A stretch of 64,000 bases of DNA. Origin: JBMDXB01 sp048594885 (GTDB lineage: Bacteria > Acidobacteriota > Vicinamibacteria > Vicinamibacterales > 2-12-FULL-66-21). Location: assembly GCA_048594885.1 (NCBI GenBank), contig JBMDXB010000142.1:1-64000 (forward strand). The letters run 5' to 3'. Positions 8,899 through 16,477 of the stretch are shown piece by piece. The translations under genes and the position numbers were made by a program. How positions within the stretch are numbered: position 1 is the first letter of the stretch; each line of letters starts with the position of its first letter. The notes beneath the pieces are model-generated. The model had not been told where the DNA came from, made no database searches, and saw only the letters and a program-made list of their open reading frames with translations.

Positions 8899-9813
8899 AT
8901 GATTGCTCTCACTCTTCTGCTCGCGCTCATGGTGGGTCAGGCAACCGCGCCGCAGTCTGCCGCTCAACCCGACGAGACCCGGCAGCAGCTGAGTCAGGCG
9001 CAGAAGCTGATCCAGGCAGGGAACGTCACCGAGGCCGTCGCGATCCTGAAGCGCGCCGTGACGGCGTCGCCGCAGTCGTTCGACGCGCACCACGCGCTCG
9101 GACGCGCGCTCGATCTCGAGGGGCAGCACGCCGACGCGCGGCGTCATCTGGAGCAGGCGGCCGCGCTCGCGAACGACAAGAACCGCAACAGCGCGCTGTC
9201 CGCGATGGGCGTCTCCTGGGCGTTCGAGGGCAAGGCGGACGAAGCCGCGCGCTACTACCAGCGCATCTTCGACGCGCAGATGCAGGCGAACGACCGCGGC
9301 GGCGCCGCCGGCACCGCCAACGCGCTCGGGCGCATCTTCCTCGAGTCGGGAAATCTCGACAAAGCGGAGGAGTGGTACCGGACCGGGATCGAGACGGCAA
9401 AGAAGGTCCCCGAGCTGCCACCCGACCAGGCCGCGCTGTGGGAATGGCGCTGGCACAACGCACAGGCGCGCATCGCCGCCCGTCGCAAGAACGCGGCTGC
9501 CGCACAGACGCACGCCGCGGAAGCGAAGGCGCTGCTCGACAAGGCTGGCAACGAGAACCAGCGCCCGTTCTACCCGTATCTGCTCGGCTACATGGCGTTC
9601 TACGCCGGCGACAACAAGCGTGCGATCGATGAGCTGATGCAGGGCGATCTGAAGGACCCGTTCGTCCTCGGGCTGATCGCGCAGGCGTACGAGAAGCTGG
9701 GCGACAAGGCGAAGGCGCGCGAGCACTACGAGAAGGTGATGGCGCTGCCGTCGCACTCGATCAACACGGCTTTCTCGCGGCCGCGCGCGCGGGCGTTCCT
9801 TGCACGTCGCTGA
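8899..9813 (+). CDS. secreted tetratricopeptide-repeat protein
   Basis: 304 aa. Short signal peptide (MIALTLLLALMVGQATAP). The rest is TPR-like: helix pairs with the usual A-x3-G...A spacing at roughly 30-70, 71-105, 106-140, 145-180 and 245-285 (for example AQAYEKLGDKAKAREHYEKV near the end). It probably acts as a periplasmic protein-binding scaffold; no enzymatic domain is seen. The TGA stop codon belongs to the first word of the downstream GATCGCTGATCGC repeat, so the C-terminus (ARR) may have been set by the repeat. Confidence 0.85.
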   Translation: MIALTLLLALMVGQATAPQSAAQPDETRQQLSQAQKLIQAGNVTEAVAILKRAVTASPQSFDAHHALGRALDLEGQHADARRHLEQAAALANDKNRNSALSAMGVSWAFEGKADEAARYYQRIFDAQMQANDRGGAAGTANALGRIFLESGNLDKAEEWYRTGIETAKKVPELPPDQAALWEWRWHNAQARIAARRKNAAAAQTHAAEAKALLDKAGNENQRPFYPYLLGYMAFYAGDNKRAIDELMQGDLKDPFVLGLIAQAYEKLGDKAKAREHYEKVMALPSHSINTAFSRPRARAFLARR

Positions 9814-9924
9814 TCGCTGATCGCTGATCGCGTAACGCCGATCGGCGAACGTCGATCAGCGATCAGCGATCGGCGATCGGCGATCGGCGATCGGCGATCA
9901 GCGATCGGCGATCAGCGATCGGCG
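9808..9924. repeat. GATCGCTGATCGC word repeat, inverted halves
   Basis: Words TCGCTGATCG on the left change to CGATCAGCGATCGGCGATC on the right, so the block can fold. It fills the gap between convergent TPR and PlsC genes, and both stop codons (9811-9813 and 9912-9914 on the other strand) are part of CGCTGA in the repeat. Confidence 0.85.
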
Positions 9925-11213
9925 CCGAGCCACGAGTACACATCGTCGAGGACGTCGGCCAGCTCGGAGCGGAAGCGGCGGAGGCGCTCGCGCGTTCCGT
10001 CGCGCGTGCGGCGCAGCAGCAGCCACGCGCGGACGGCATCGAGGACGGCCGACTCGCGCTCGATGGCGAACAGGCCGGCGATGCCGACGGAGGGCAGCGC
10101 AGCCAGCGCCGCGATGCCGGCCGCCGCGCCCCACAGCTTCCACGCAATCGCCGCAACCGCGGCAATCCACAGCGTGTAGAGCACGAACCCGGACAGCGCC
10201 TTCGCCGTCGCCTCGACGTCCGTGTCGCGTGTGAAGCGGCGCGAGATGGCGTGCGTCACGAGGTACGGCACCGCGAACGTCAGCATCGTGACGGCAGACA
10301 GCGGAACGAGCGCTACCGCGGCGATCAGCTCGCGCGCGGCGAAGCGAGCCGCGTCGGCGGCGGAGATCTGCCAGTCGAGGTGACGATCGCGCAGCCCGAA
10401 GCGGCGTAGCCGGTCGTCGTAACGCCGGAACTTCAGGAAGATCTCCTCGTAGCGCTGCGGGTCGGCTGCCCGCAGCCGTTCCATGCCGACGGCGATGACG
10501 CGGCGCCGCGCGACGCGTTCCTGCGGATCGTGCGGGACGGCTCGCGCGGCCGCATACAGCCGATCGATGCGATCGACCACGGCGGCGTCGCCGGCTGGAT
10601 CCGCTTCGACGAGCAGCCGCCGCATGTGCTGCGCCATCCGGTCCGTCAGCGTCCGCACTGCCTGCGCATCGTCCTGCGGAAGATCGGATGCGGAAAACGG
10701 CTTGCCGTAGACGACGATCGCGCGCGAGCGAAACACCGTCTTCCGCTCGAAGTTGAGGCCGGCCGGCAGGATCGCAACGCGAATGCCGTTCTGTTCGGCG
10801 GCAAGTGCCATCCGCGCCGCGCCGGTGCGCAACGGCGCCAGCCGACCCGTCGAGTGGCTGATGCCCTCGGGAAACACGCACACCGCGTCACCCGCGGCGA
10901 ACGCCGCCTCCACGGCCGCGAACGTCTCGGCGTTCTTCGACGTGTCAACGCCCTGATCGAGCCTGCGGTAGACGGGGATCGCGCCGGCACCTGCGAGCAG
11001 CGGGCGCAGCGGCGTGCCGAACAGCGTCGATTTCGCCAGGAAACGGACGTCGCGGCCTGCCGTCGCCCAGATCACCGCCGGATCGAGCAGCGAGTTGGGA
11101 TGATTCGGCAGGATGAGGACGGCGCCTTGCTGCGGCACCGTGCCGACGGTCTCGACCCGGTAGAAGAGCCGTGACGCCGCGCGCGCTAGCGCTCGGACGA
11201 ACGGTGATGCCAT
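9912..11213 (-). CDS. PlsC-like glycerol-phosphate/DHAP acyltransferase
   Basis: 433 aa. Acyltransferase motifs near the N-terminus: NHPNSLLDP (about 37-45, the HPN-x-LLD form seen in Gpt2-like enzymes), FLAKSTLFG, a GAIPVYRR block, and the FPEGISHS motif (about 115-122). The C-terminal half has two to three hydrophobic segments (about 290-400) for membrane anchoring. It likely acylates glycerol-3-phosphate or DHAP in phospholipid synthesis at the inner membrane. Start is ATG 11213 (MASPFVRAL); nine further residues upstream come from repeat sequence. Its stop codon (GATCGCTGA) lies in the repeat shared with the convergent TPR gene. Confidence 0.85.
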   Translation of the reverse strand: MASPFVRALARAASRLFYRVETVGTVPQQGAVLILPNHPNSLLDPAVIWATAGRDVRFLAKSTLFGTPLRPLLAGAGAIPVYRRLDQGVDTSKNAETFAAVEAAFAAGDAVCVFPEGISHSTGRLAPLRTGAARMALAAEQNGIRVAILPAGLNFERKTVFRSRAIVVYGKPFSASDLPQDDAQAVRTLTDRMAQHMRRLLVEADPAGDAAVVDRIDRLYAAARAVPHDPQERVARRRVIAVGMERLRAADPQRYEEIFLKFRRYDDRLRRFGLRDRHLDWQISAADAARFAARELIAAVALVPLSAVTMLTFAVPYLVTHAISRRFTRDTDVEATAKALSGFVLYTLWIAAVAAIAWKLWGAAAGIAALAALPSVGIAGLFAIERESAVLDAVRAWLLLRRTRDGTRERLRRFRSELADVLDDVYSWLGADR

Positions 11214-11460
11214 CGTCAACTCCCAAAGGCCAAGGGCCAAGGACCAAGCGGCTCAAGTTCCAAGGCCCAAAGACCAAAGACCAAAGACCAAAGACCAAAG
11301 ACCAAGGCCAAGACCAAGGCCAAAGACCAACGGCCAAAGGGCGCTCACTTGGAGGTTGGCCTTTGGTCCGTTGGGAGTTTCGATGCTTGGTCCTTGGCCT
11401 TTGGTCGTTGGCAGTTTCGATGCTTGGTCCTTGGTCTTTGGTCGTTGGTCTTTGACATGT
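11214..11460. repeat. GGCCAAAGACC word repeat, inverted halves
   Basis: From 11216 to about 11340 words such as CCAAAGACC and CCAAGGCC are repeated; from about 11350 to 11455 the reverse complement (GGTCTTTGG, GGTCCTTGG) is repeated, with TTTCGATGC twice as spacer. The block lies between the start of the PlsC gene and, 2-10 bp away, the stop codon of the MFS gene. Apparent ORFs in it are only translated repeat. Confidence 0.9.
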
Positions 11461-11461
11461 C

Positions 11462-12763
11462 TCAGACGGTAGCATCGGCCGCGCGGGCGACGGCCTGCCC
11501 GCGATCGACGTTGACCATCGACAGCACCGCCCATCCCACCACGAAAAAGACGACGACGCTGAGGATGGCGAAACGCGGCGATCCCGTCACCTTCACCGCA
11601 ACCGCGAACGTGGCGGGACCAAGTGCGCCGGTGAACTTCTCAAAGATGGAGAAGAACGCAAAGAACTCCGCGCTTTTCGCCTTCGGGATCATCGTCGCGA
11701 AGAGCGATCGGCTCAGCGCCTGGCTGCCGCCCTGCACCATGGCGAGGAGGGCCGCGAGCAGATAGAAATGCAGCGCGGTGGTCATGAAGTAGGCCAGCAC
11801 ACTGATCACGACGTACACCGCGAGCGCGAGGTAGATCGATCGCTTGGCCCCGAACCGGCCGGCGAGCGCGCCGAAGAGGAACGCGAACGGCACGCCGACG
11901 AACTGCACGAGGATGACGGCGGCGATCAGCGGCCCGGCGCCCAGGCCAATCTGCGTGCCGTAGCTCACCGCCATCTTGATGATCGTGTTGATGCCATCGT
12001 TGTAGATGGCGAACGCCACCAGCATCACGAATGCTTCACGGAAGCCGCGCAGTTCCCTCACCGTCTGCGCGAGCTGCCGCAGCGTGATGGCCATCAGGTT
12101 CCCGCTGGCGCGGACCACGTGCGTCGGCGGTTCCGGCACCCGCCTAAAGAGCGGGATCGAGAACAGCAGCCACCATACGGCGACGCTCACGAACGAGACC
12201 CTGGCGGCCACGCCCATGTCCGCCATGCCGAAGGCCTGCGGGTAGGTGATCCAGATGGCGTTGATCACCAGCAGCAGCCCGCCGCCGAAATATCCGATCG
12301 CGTACCCGGCCGTCGACACGCGATCCATGTCGCGCTCGCCGGCGATGTGCGGCAGCAGCGCGTCGTAGAACGCCATGCTGCCGAAGGCGCCGATGCTGGC
12401 GAGGATGAAGAGAAAGGTCGCAAACCGCCACTCGCCGTAGTCGATGAAGAACATCGCGGCTGTCGAGCCGACACCGAGCGCGAGGAAGGCCGCGAGCATC
12501 CGTTTCTTGACGGGCAGATAATCGGCGAGCGCGCCCAGCACCGGATTGAGGATGGCCACAACCGCGATGGCGATCGTGTTCGCGAGCCCGTACATCGCCA
12601 GCGCGTCGGTTTCGGACAGGGTGGCCGCGGCGGTCCGCTGGAAGTAGATGGGGAAGATCGCCGTGACGATGGTGCACATGAAGGCGGAGTTCGCCCAGTC
12701 GTACATCGCCCACGCGCGCAACTCCGGTCGTCCCAGGCCGAGGCGTTCGAGGATTCCAGTCAT
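11462..12763 (-). CDS. MFS transporter, UMF1/Atg22-like
   Basis: 433 aa, predicted 12 membrane segments. The N-terminus ELRAWAMYDWANSAF and then FPIYF is the signature of the UMF1 family (vacuole effluxer Atg22-like). A short cytoplasmic loop GALADYLPVKKR matches the MFS motif between TM2 and TM3. Substrate unknown; eukaryotic relatives export amino acids. ATG 12763 begins 2 bp after the stop codon of the upstream ATPase gene, so the two are probably translated together. The stop codon is about 10 bp from a word-repeat block. Confidence 0.85.
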   Translation of the reverse strand: MTGILERLGLGRPELRAWAMYDWANSAFMCTIVTAIFPIYFQRTAAATLSETDALAMYGLANTIAIAVVAILNPVLGALADYLPVKKRMLAAFLALGVGSTAAMFFIDYGEWRFATFLFILASIGAFGSMAFYDALLPHIAGERDMDRVSTAGYAIGYFGGGLLLVINAIWITYPQAFGMADMGVAARVSFVSVAVWWLLFSIPLFRRVPEPPTHVVRASGNLMAITLRQLAQTVRELRGFREAFVMLVAFAIYNDGINTIIKMAVSYGTQIGLGAGPLIAAVILVQFVGVPFAFLFGALAGRFGAKRSIYLALAVYVVISVLAYFMTTALHFYLLAALLAMVQGGSQALSRSLFATMIPKAKSAEFFAFFSIFEKFTGALGPATFAVAVKVTGSPRFAILSVVVFFVVGWAVLSMVNVDRGQAVARAADATV

Positions 12764-12765
12764 GA

Positions 12766-13911
12766 TCAGTAGGTCCGGCGCGCGACCCACTCGCGCAGCA
12801 ATGAGTCGACGACCACGTAGCGATCGCCTTCCCGCGCGAGCAAGTCCTCGCGCACGAGCGCGGCGAGCGACGTCTGGACCGTGGAGGCGCCGCTGAGGCG
12901 ATAGCGCGTGCGGACATCGGCAGCCATCAGCTCGCGGCCGTCCTGCAGCACGGCGGCGCGCAGCGTCGCGCGCTGCGCGAGCGTGAGCCGTTGCCACACG
13001 CCCTCGAACAGTGCCTCCTGTTCGCCGAGCAGCCGCGTCAGCGTCGCGTGGAGATCGTCGACGCCTGCCCCGCGGCGGCCCGCCGCCCGCGCATCATCCC
13101 ACAGCTCGTGCGCCAGGCGCTGCACGTCGTACGGCAGGTTGCCTGCGAGCTCGACGATCGCGGCGCCGAGGCCGGCCGCGGGTCTCACGCCCGACTTGCG
13201 GAACCGGGTTTCGACGAACTCGGCGAACAGGTCCGGCGGGATCTTCTGCAGCCGCATCACGGGCCCGGCCTTGTAGAACGGCCGGCTGCGGCCGAGCATG
13301 CGCTCCATCAGCGTGGGCTCCGAGCCGGAGAAGACGTAGCCGACTTGCCGCTGGTGCTGGACGGCGGCGCGCAGCGCGTGCTCGACGCTGCCGCCGTTGA
13401 ACGACGCAATCGCCTGAAACTCGTCGAGCGCCACGGCCAGCCGCCGGCGCCGCGCCTCGGCGATCCGCCCCGGCAGCGCGAACACCTCCTGGGCCAGGCG
13501 CGAGATGTCACGGCCGCTCTGCGCTGCGGGAAACGCGATGGCGAGCTGGCCGCGGCCCGCTTCATTCTGCTCGATGCGGACCTCGGGGCGCACCGCACCG
13601 AGCATGTCCGCGATCCAGGCGCGTACGCGATCGGCGCGCGTCTCGATCGACATCAGCGCGCGGGCGTAGCCCTCGAGGAACGCCACGTACGAGCTGTAGC
13701 TGCTCACCGTGACATCAACCGTCAACGCCCCGCCCCGCGCCGCCGCCCGCAGCGCCTGCTGCACCAGCGACGACTTGCCGTACCGCCGCGGCGAGATCAG
13801 GAACACCTTCTGGCCGGAAAGCAGATCGCCGGTGAGCCGGTCGAGCTCGGCAAGCCGATCGACGAACGCGGCCGCCGGCACCACCTCGCCGTAGACGAAC
13901 GGGTTATCCAT
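12766..13911 (-). CDS. AAA ATPase of the archaeal-ATPase-like (PF01637-type) group
   Basis: 381 aa. The N-terminal NPFVYGEVV...FVDRLAEL segment is typical of this family. The P-loop is PRRYGKSS (about residues 41-48) and Walker B is VALDEFQAI (near 160). A Sensor-like FSGSEPTLME follows near 190, and a winged-helix region occupies the last 90 residues. These ATPases are often stress, mobile-element or signalling NTPases of unknown target. It forms a two-gene unit with the MFS gene. An exact palindrome lies 17 bp upstream of its ATG. Confidence 0.85.
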   Translation of the reverse strand: MDNPFVYGEVVPAAAFVDRLAELDRLTGDLLSGQKVFLISPRRYGKSSLVQQALRAAARGGALTVDVTVSSYSSYVAFLEGYARALMSIETRADRVRAWIADMLGAVRPEVRIEQNEAGRGQLAIAFPAAQSGRDISRLAQEVFALPGRIAEARRRRLAVALDEFQAIASFNGGSVEHALRAAVQHQRQVGYVFSGSEPTLMERMLGRSRPFYKAGPVMRLQKIPPDLFAEFVETRFRKSGVRPAAGLGAAIVELAGNLPYDVQRLAHELWDDARAAGRRGAGVDDLHATLTRLLGEQEALFEGVWQRLTLAQRATLRAAVLQDGRELMAADVRTRYRLSGASTVQTSLAALVREDLLAREGDRYVVVDSLLREWVARRTY

Positions 13912-13927
13912 GGGTGATTACGCTCTT

Positions 13928-13957
13928 CTACGTAATGGTTACGTAGTTTAACGTAAC
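13928..13957 (-). promoter_or_regulatory. palindromic operator candidate before ATPase-MFS unit
   Basis: CTACGTAA, TGG, TTACGTAG (13928-13946) is a perfect 8-bp inverted repeat with a 3-bp spacer, followed by a third related half site TAACGTAAC at 13949-13957. It is much more AT-rich than the surroundings and sits 17 bp upstream of the ATPase start, where promoter elements are expected. Confidence 0.5.
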
Positions 13958-13980
13958 GGCGCTGGCGGGGGAAGACATCC

Positions 13981-14135
13981 GTCCCTGGTCCCTGGTCCTG
14001 GTCCCGAGTCCCTGGTCCCTGGTCCCGAGTCCCTCGTCCCGAGTCAGTCCCGGGACCAGGGACCCGAGACCAGGGACCCGAGACCAGGGACCCCGAGACC
14101 AGGGACCCGTGACCAGGGACTAGGGACCAGGGACG
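13981..14135. repeat. GGTCCCTGGTCCC word repeat, inverted halves
   Basis: GTCCCTGGTCCC-type words run to about 14050, then turn into GGGACCAGGGACC words to 14135, so the block can form a long hairpin. The last 16 bp encode the C-terminus VPGP and the TAG stop of the minus-strand M28 peptidase gene. Confidence 0.9.
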
Positions 14136-16408
14136 GGGATGCGCGGCGCGAGAATCCACGCCGCGTTCGCTCCCCAGACAGTGCGTTCCTGCGGCAGCCA
14201 TGCGGGCAGCGACTGCCAGCCGGTCCCGCCCGGAATCCGGCCCGACGTGACGACCATGCGGGTGGCGGCAAACGGCGACGGATCGGTGGTGCCGAAGTAC
14301 GCGCGCCAGACGACGCCGTCGGCGGGCGGCGCGACGTATGTCGCGCTCCAGCGGCCGTTGCGGACGATGCCCGGCAGGTTGCTGCGGGCGGGTTTCTGGC
14401 CCGCAGGCGCGACGAACGTGACGGTGACTCCCGGCTGCGACGGCACGACCGTCGCCGTCACCTCGACGCCGCGTTCGACCGGCGTCTGCGTGAACGCGGT
14501 GATGTGCGCCGGCGCCGGACCGAGTGCCGGGCCGCGCGTGCGAAAGACGAACGCGAACGGCCAGCGCACCATCGGTACGCTCACGGCGGGAGCGTCGGTG
14601 GCCGGCACCCATCCACCGGGCGCGCCGCTCTCGAGATCGAGACCCGGCTCCGTCGAAGCCACTTCCCACACCGCGTTCGCCGCGTCGCCATCCTGGATGG
14701 CCCGCAGGTACCTGCGCAGCGGCCGGTCTTCCGTGTAGGCAGGCGCCGCGTAGGCGAATCCAGCGGCAATCGCAATCGCGGCGAGGCACGCAGCGGTGAT
14801 GAGCGGCGGCCGGGGGAGAGGCGTCGGCCGCGCGGCTGCCGCGAGGAACGGCGGCGCCACCATCAAGCCCACGGCGGCAACTACGGCCGCGTAGACGTAT
14901 ACCGGCGTCACGACCGGCAACCGGCCGAAGACAGCCACGACGAACCGCGACAGCTCGATGCCGTTCCGCAGCCAGAGGGTCCCGGCCACGGCCAGCACGA
15001 CCACGGAGGCGGCGCGCACGAGCGGCTCGTTGCGGGTGGGCACGATCGTCAGCAGCACGCCGGCCGCAAAGAGCGGCACGGTCCACAGGTAGGCGGCTGC
15101 TGGCCCGGCCCACAACGAGACCGACGCGAGCACGATCCACACCGGAAGCGCGACGCTCCAGACAACCGACGGATGCCGCGTGAGATGCGCGCGCGGCGGC
15201 AGCCAGGTTCCGATGCGCGTTGCCGCCCACCCGAGAGCGATTCCCGTGGCTGCGAGCAGAATCAGCAGCCGATCCGGGTGCGCATACCAGGGGCTGTACG
15301 ATTCCCGCGCCGCCCGCAGCGCCCACGTGGCCGCAACCATTCCGGCTGCCGAGACCACGAACGCGATCGCGGCCCACACGAACGTCAGCAGCCAGCGCAG
15401 GACGCCCCCTATCCCGACCGCCGTCGCGGTGACCTTCACGACGGCGATCGCGCCGAACACGAGCGCGGCCGCGGCTATCAGCCAGCCCGTGCGCGGCCCG
15501 TAGCTGACGGCGGCCTTCGGGCCGGCATCGAAGTACGTCGCATCGGATGCGTTGCGCTGCGTGATGTCGACGTCTTGCAGCGCCGCCAGGATGGTAGCGG
15601 CGTTCTCGCCGGCCTCGCGCAGCGCCGCCGGCTCGATCCGCGCCGGCGTGTCGCGCGCGGTGTGGTACCCGTAGCTGTTGCCGACCACCGCGAAGTTCAG
15701 TCCGGGAATGTCGTGCCGCTTGAAGATGGTGAAGTCCGTGTCGTTCGGCAGGCGCTTGTACACTTCGATGCCCATCGAACCGCCGCGCGGATGCGGCGCG
15801 TGCCGCGCCCAGGTCTTCACGAGCCACGCGTTGCCAGGTCCCGTCTCGAACAGCATGACCGGCCGCGACGTTCCGCTGGCCTCGAAATTCAGGTAGGCCC
15901 TCAGCCGATCGGTGACCTCCCGATCGGTGACCAGGGCGGCGGCGCCCATCAGGCCGGCTTCCTCGGCATCGGTGACCAGCACGAACAGCGACCACCGGCG
16001 CCTCTCCCTCGACGCGAACGTTCTCGCCGCTTCCAGCGAGACCGCCACTCCGAACGCATCGTCGCCGCCGCCGGGAGTGTCGAGCCCGGAGTCGTAGTGC
16101 GAGACGAGCCCGATCGCCTCCGGCCGTTCGCCGGCGAGCGTGGCGATGATGTTCGACACGCGGGCGGTGCGCCCGAGCTCGGGCCGGCGCGCGTCGGTTT
16201 CCTGCACGCGCACGTCGAAGCCGTACAGCCGCAACTGGTCGATGATGTAGCTGCGCGCGCGCGCATTCTCAGGCGTGCCGACCCAGCGGCTGCCGATCGT
16301 GCCGGCGAGCATTTCCACGTGCGAACGGGCGTTCTCCTCGACGAAGAGTGCGGCAGGGCGGGAGCAGGCGGAAAGGAAGAGGACGGCGAAGACGGAAACA
16401 GCGCGCAT
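14120..16408 (-). CDS. M28 family zinc aminopeptidase, lipoprotein, with C-terminal membrane domain
   Basis: 762 aa. Lipobox FLSAC with Cys15 as lipidation site. Zinc and catalytic residues are visible: His104 (SHYD), Asp116 (GGGDD), Glu149/Glu150 (TDAEEAG) and a later GYHTARDT His. From about residue 310 to 540 several hydrophobic helices follow, then a soluble C-terminal region; this is the layout of Fxna/ERMP1-like M28 proteins. It likely removes N-terminal amino acids outside the inner membrane. The last four residues (VPGP) and stop come from the neighbouring word repeat. It is independent of the ADOP operon, whose stop codon lies 69 bp upstream. Confidence 0.88.
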   Translation of the reverse strand: MRAVSVFAVLFLSACSRPAALFVEENARSHVEMLAGTIGSRWVGTPENARARSYIIDQLRLYGFDVRVQETDARRPELGRTARVSNIIATLAGERPEAIGLVSHYDSGLDTPGGGDDAFGVAVSLEAARTFASRERRRWSLFVLVTDAEEAGLMGAAALVTDREVTDRLRAYLNFEASGTSRPVMLFETGPGNAWLVKTWARHAPHPRGGSMGIEVYKRLPNDTDFTIFKRHDIPGLNFAVVGNSYGYHTARDTPARIEPAALREAGENAATILAALQDVDITQRNASDATYFDAGPKAAVSYGPRTGWLIAAAALVFGAIAVVKVTATAVGIGGVLRWLLTFVWAAIAFVVSAAGMVAATWALRAARESYSPWYAHPDRLLILLAATGIALGWAATRIGTWLPPRAHLTRHPSVVWSVALPVWIVLASVSLWAGPAAAYLWTVPLFAAGVLLTIVPTRNEPLVRAASVVVLAVAGTLWLRNGIELSRFVVAVFGRLPVVTPVYVYAAVVAAVGLMVAPPFLAAAARPTPLPRPPLITAACLAAIAIAAGFAYAAPAYTEDRPLRRYLRAIQDGDAANAVWEVASTEPGLDLESGAPGGWVPATDAPAVSVPMVRWPFAFVFRTRGPALGPAPAHITAFTQTPVERGVEVTATVVPSQPGVTVTFVAPAGQKPARSNLPGIVRNGRWSATYVAPPADGVVWRAYFGTTDPSPFAATRMVVTSGRIPGGTGWQSLPAWLPQERTVWGANAAWILAPRIPVPGP

Positions 16409-16477
16409 TCGCCGCCATTCTAGCGAGCCTGCGCCGGAGACCCTAATCCCGCACCGCGCAGCCGGACGGCTGCGGCG

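Noticed and set aside
7159..9756. 865-codon minus-strand open frame
   Set aside because: Lies over the S9 peptidase and TPR genes; composition is typical of a GC-rich shadow frame.
11214..11460. Small proteins rich in KDQRPKT or LWSLVFGLW in the word block
   Set aside because: Both strands are open across the repeat; no ribosome site or conserved residue.
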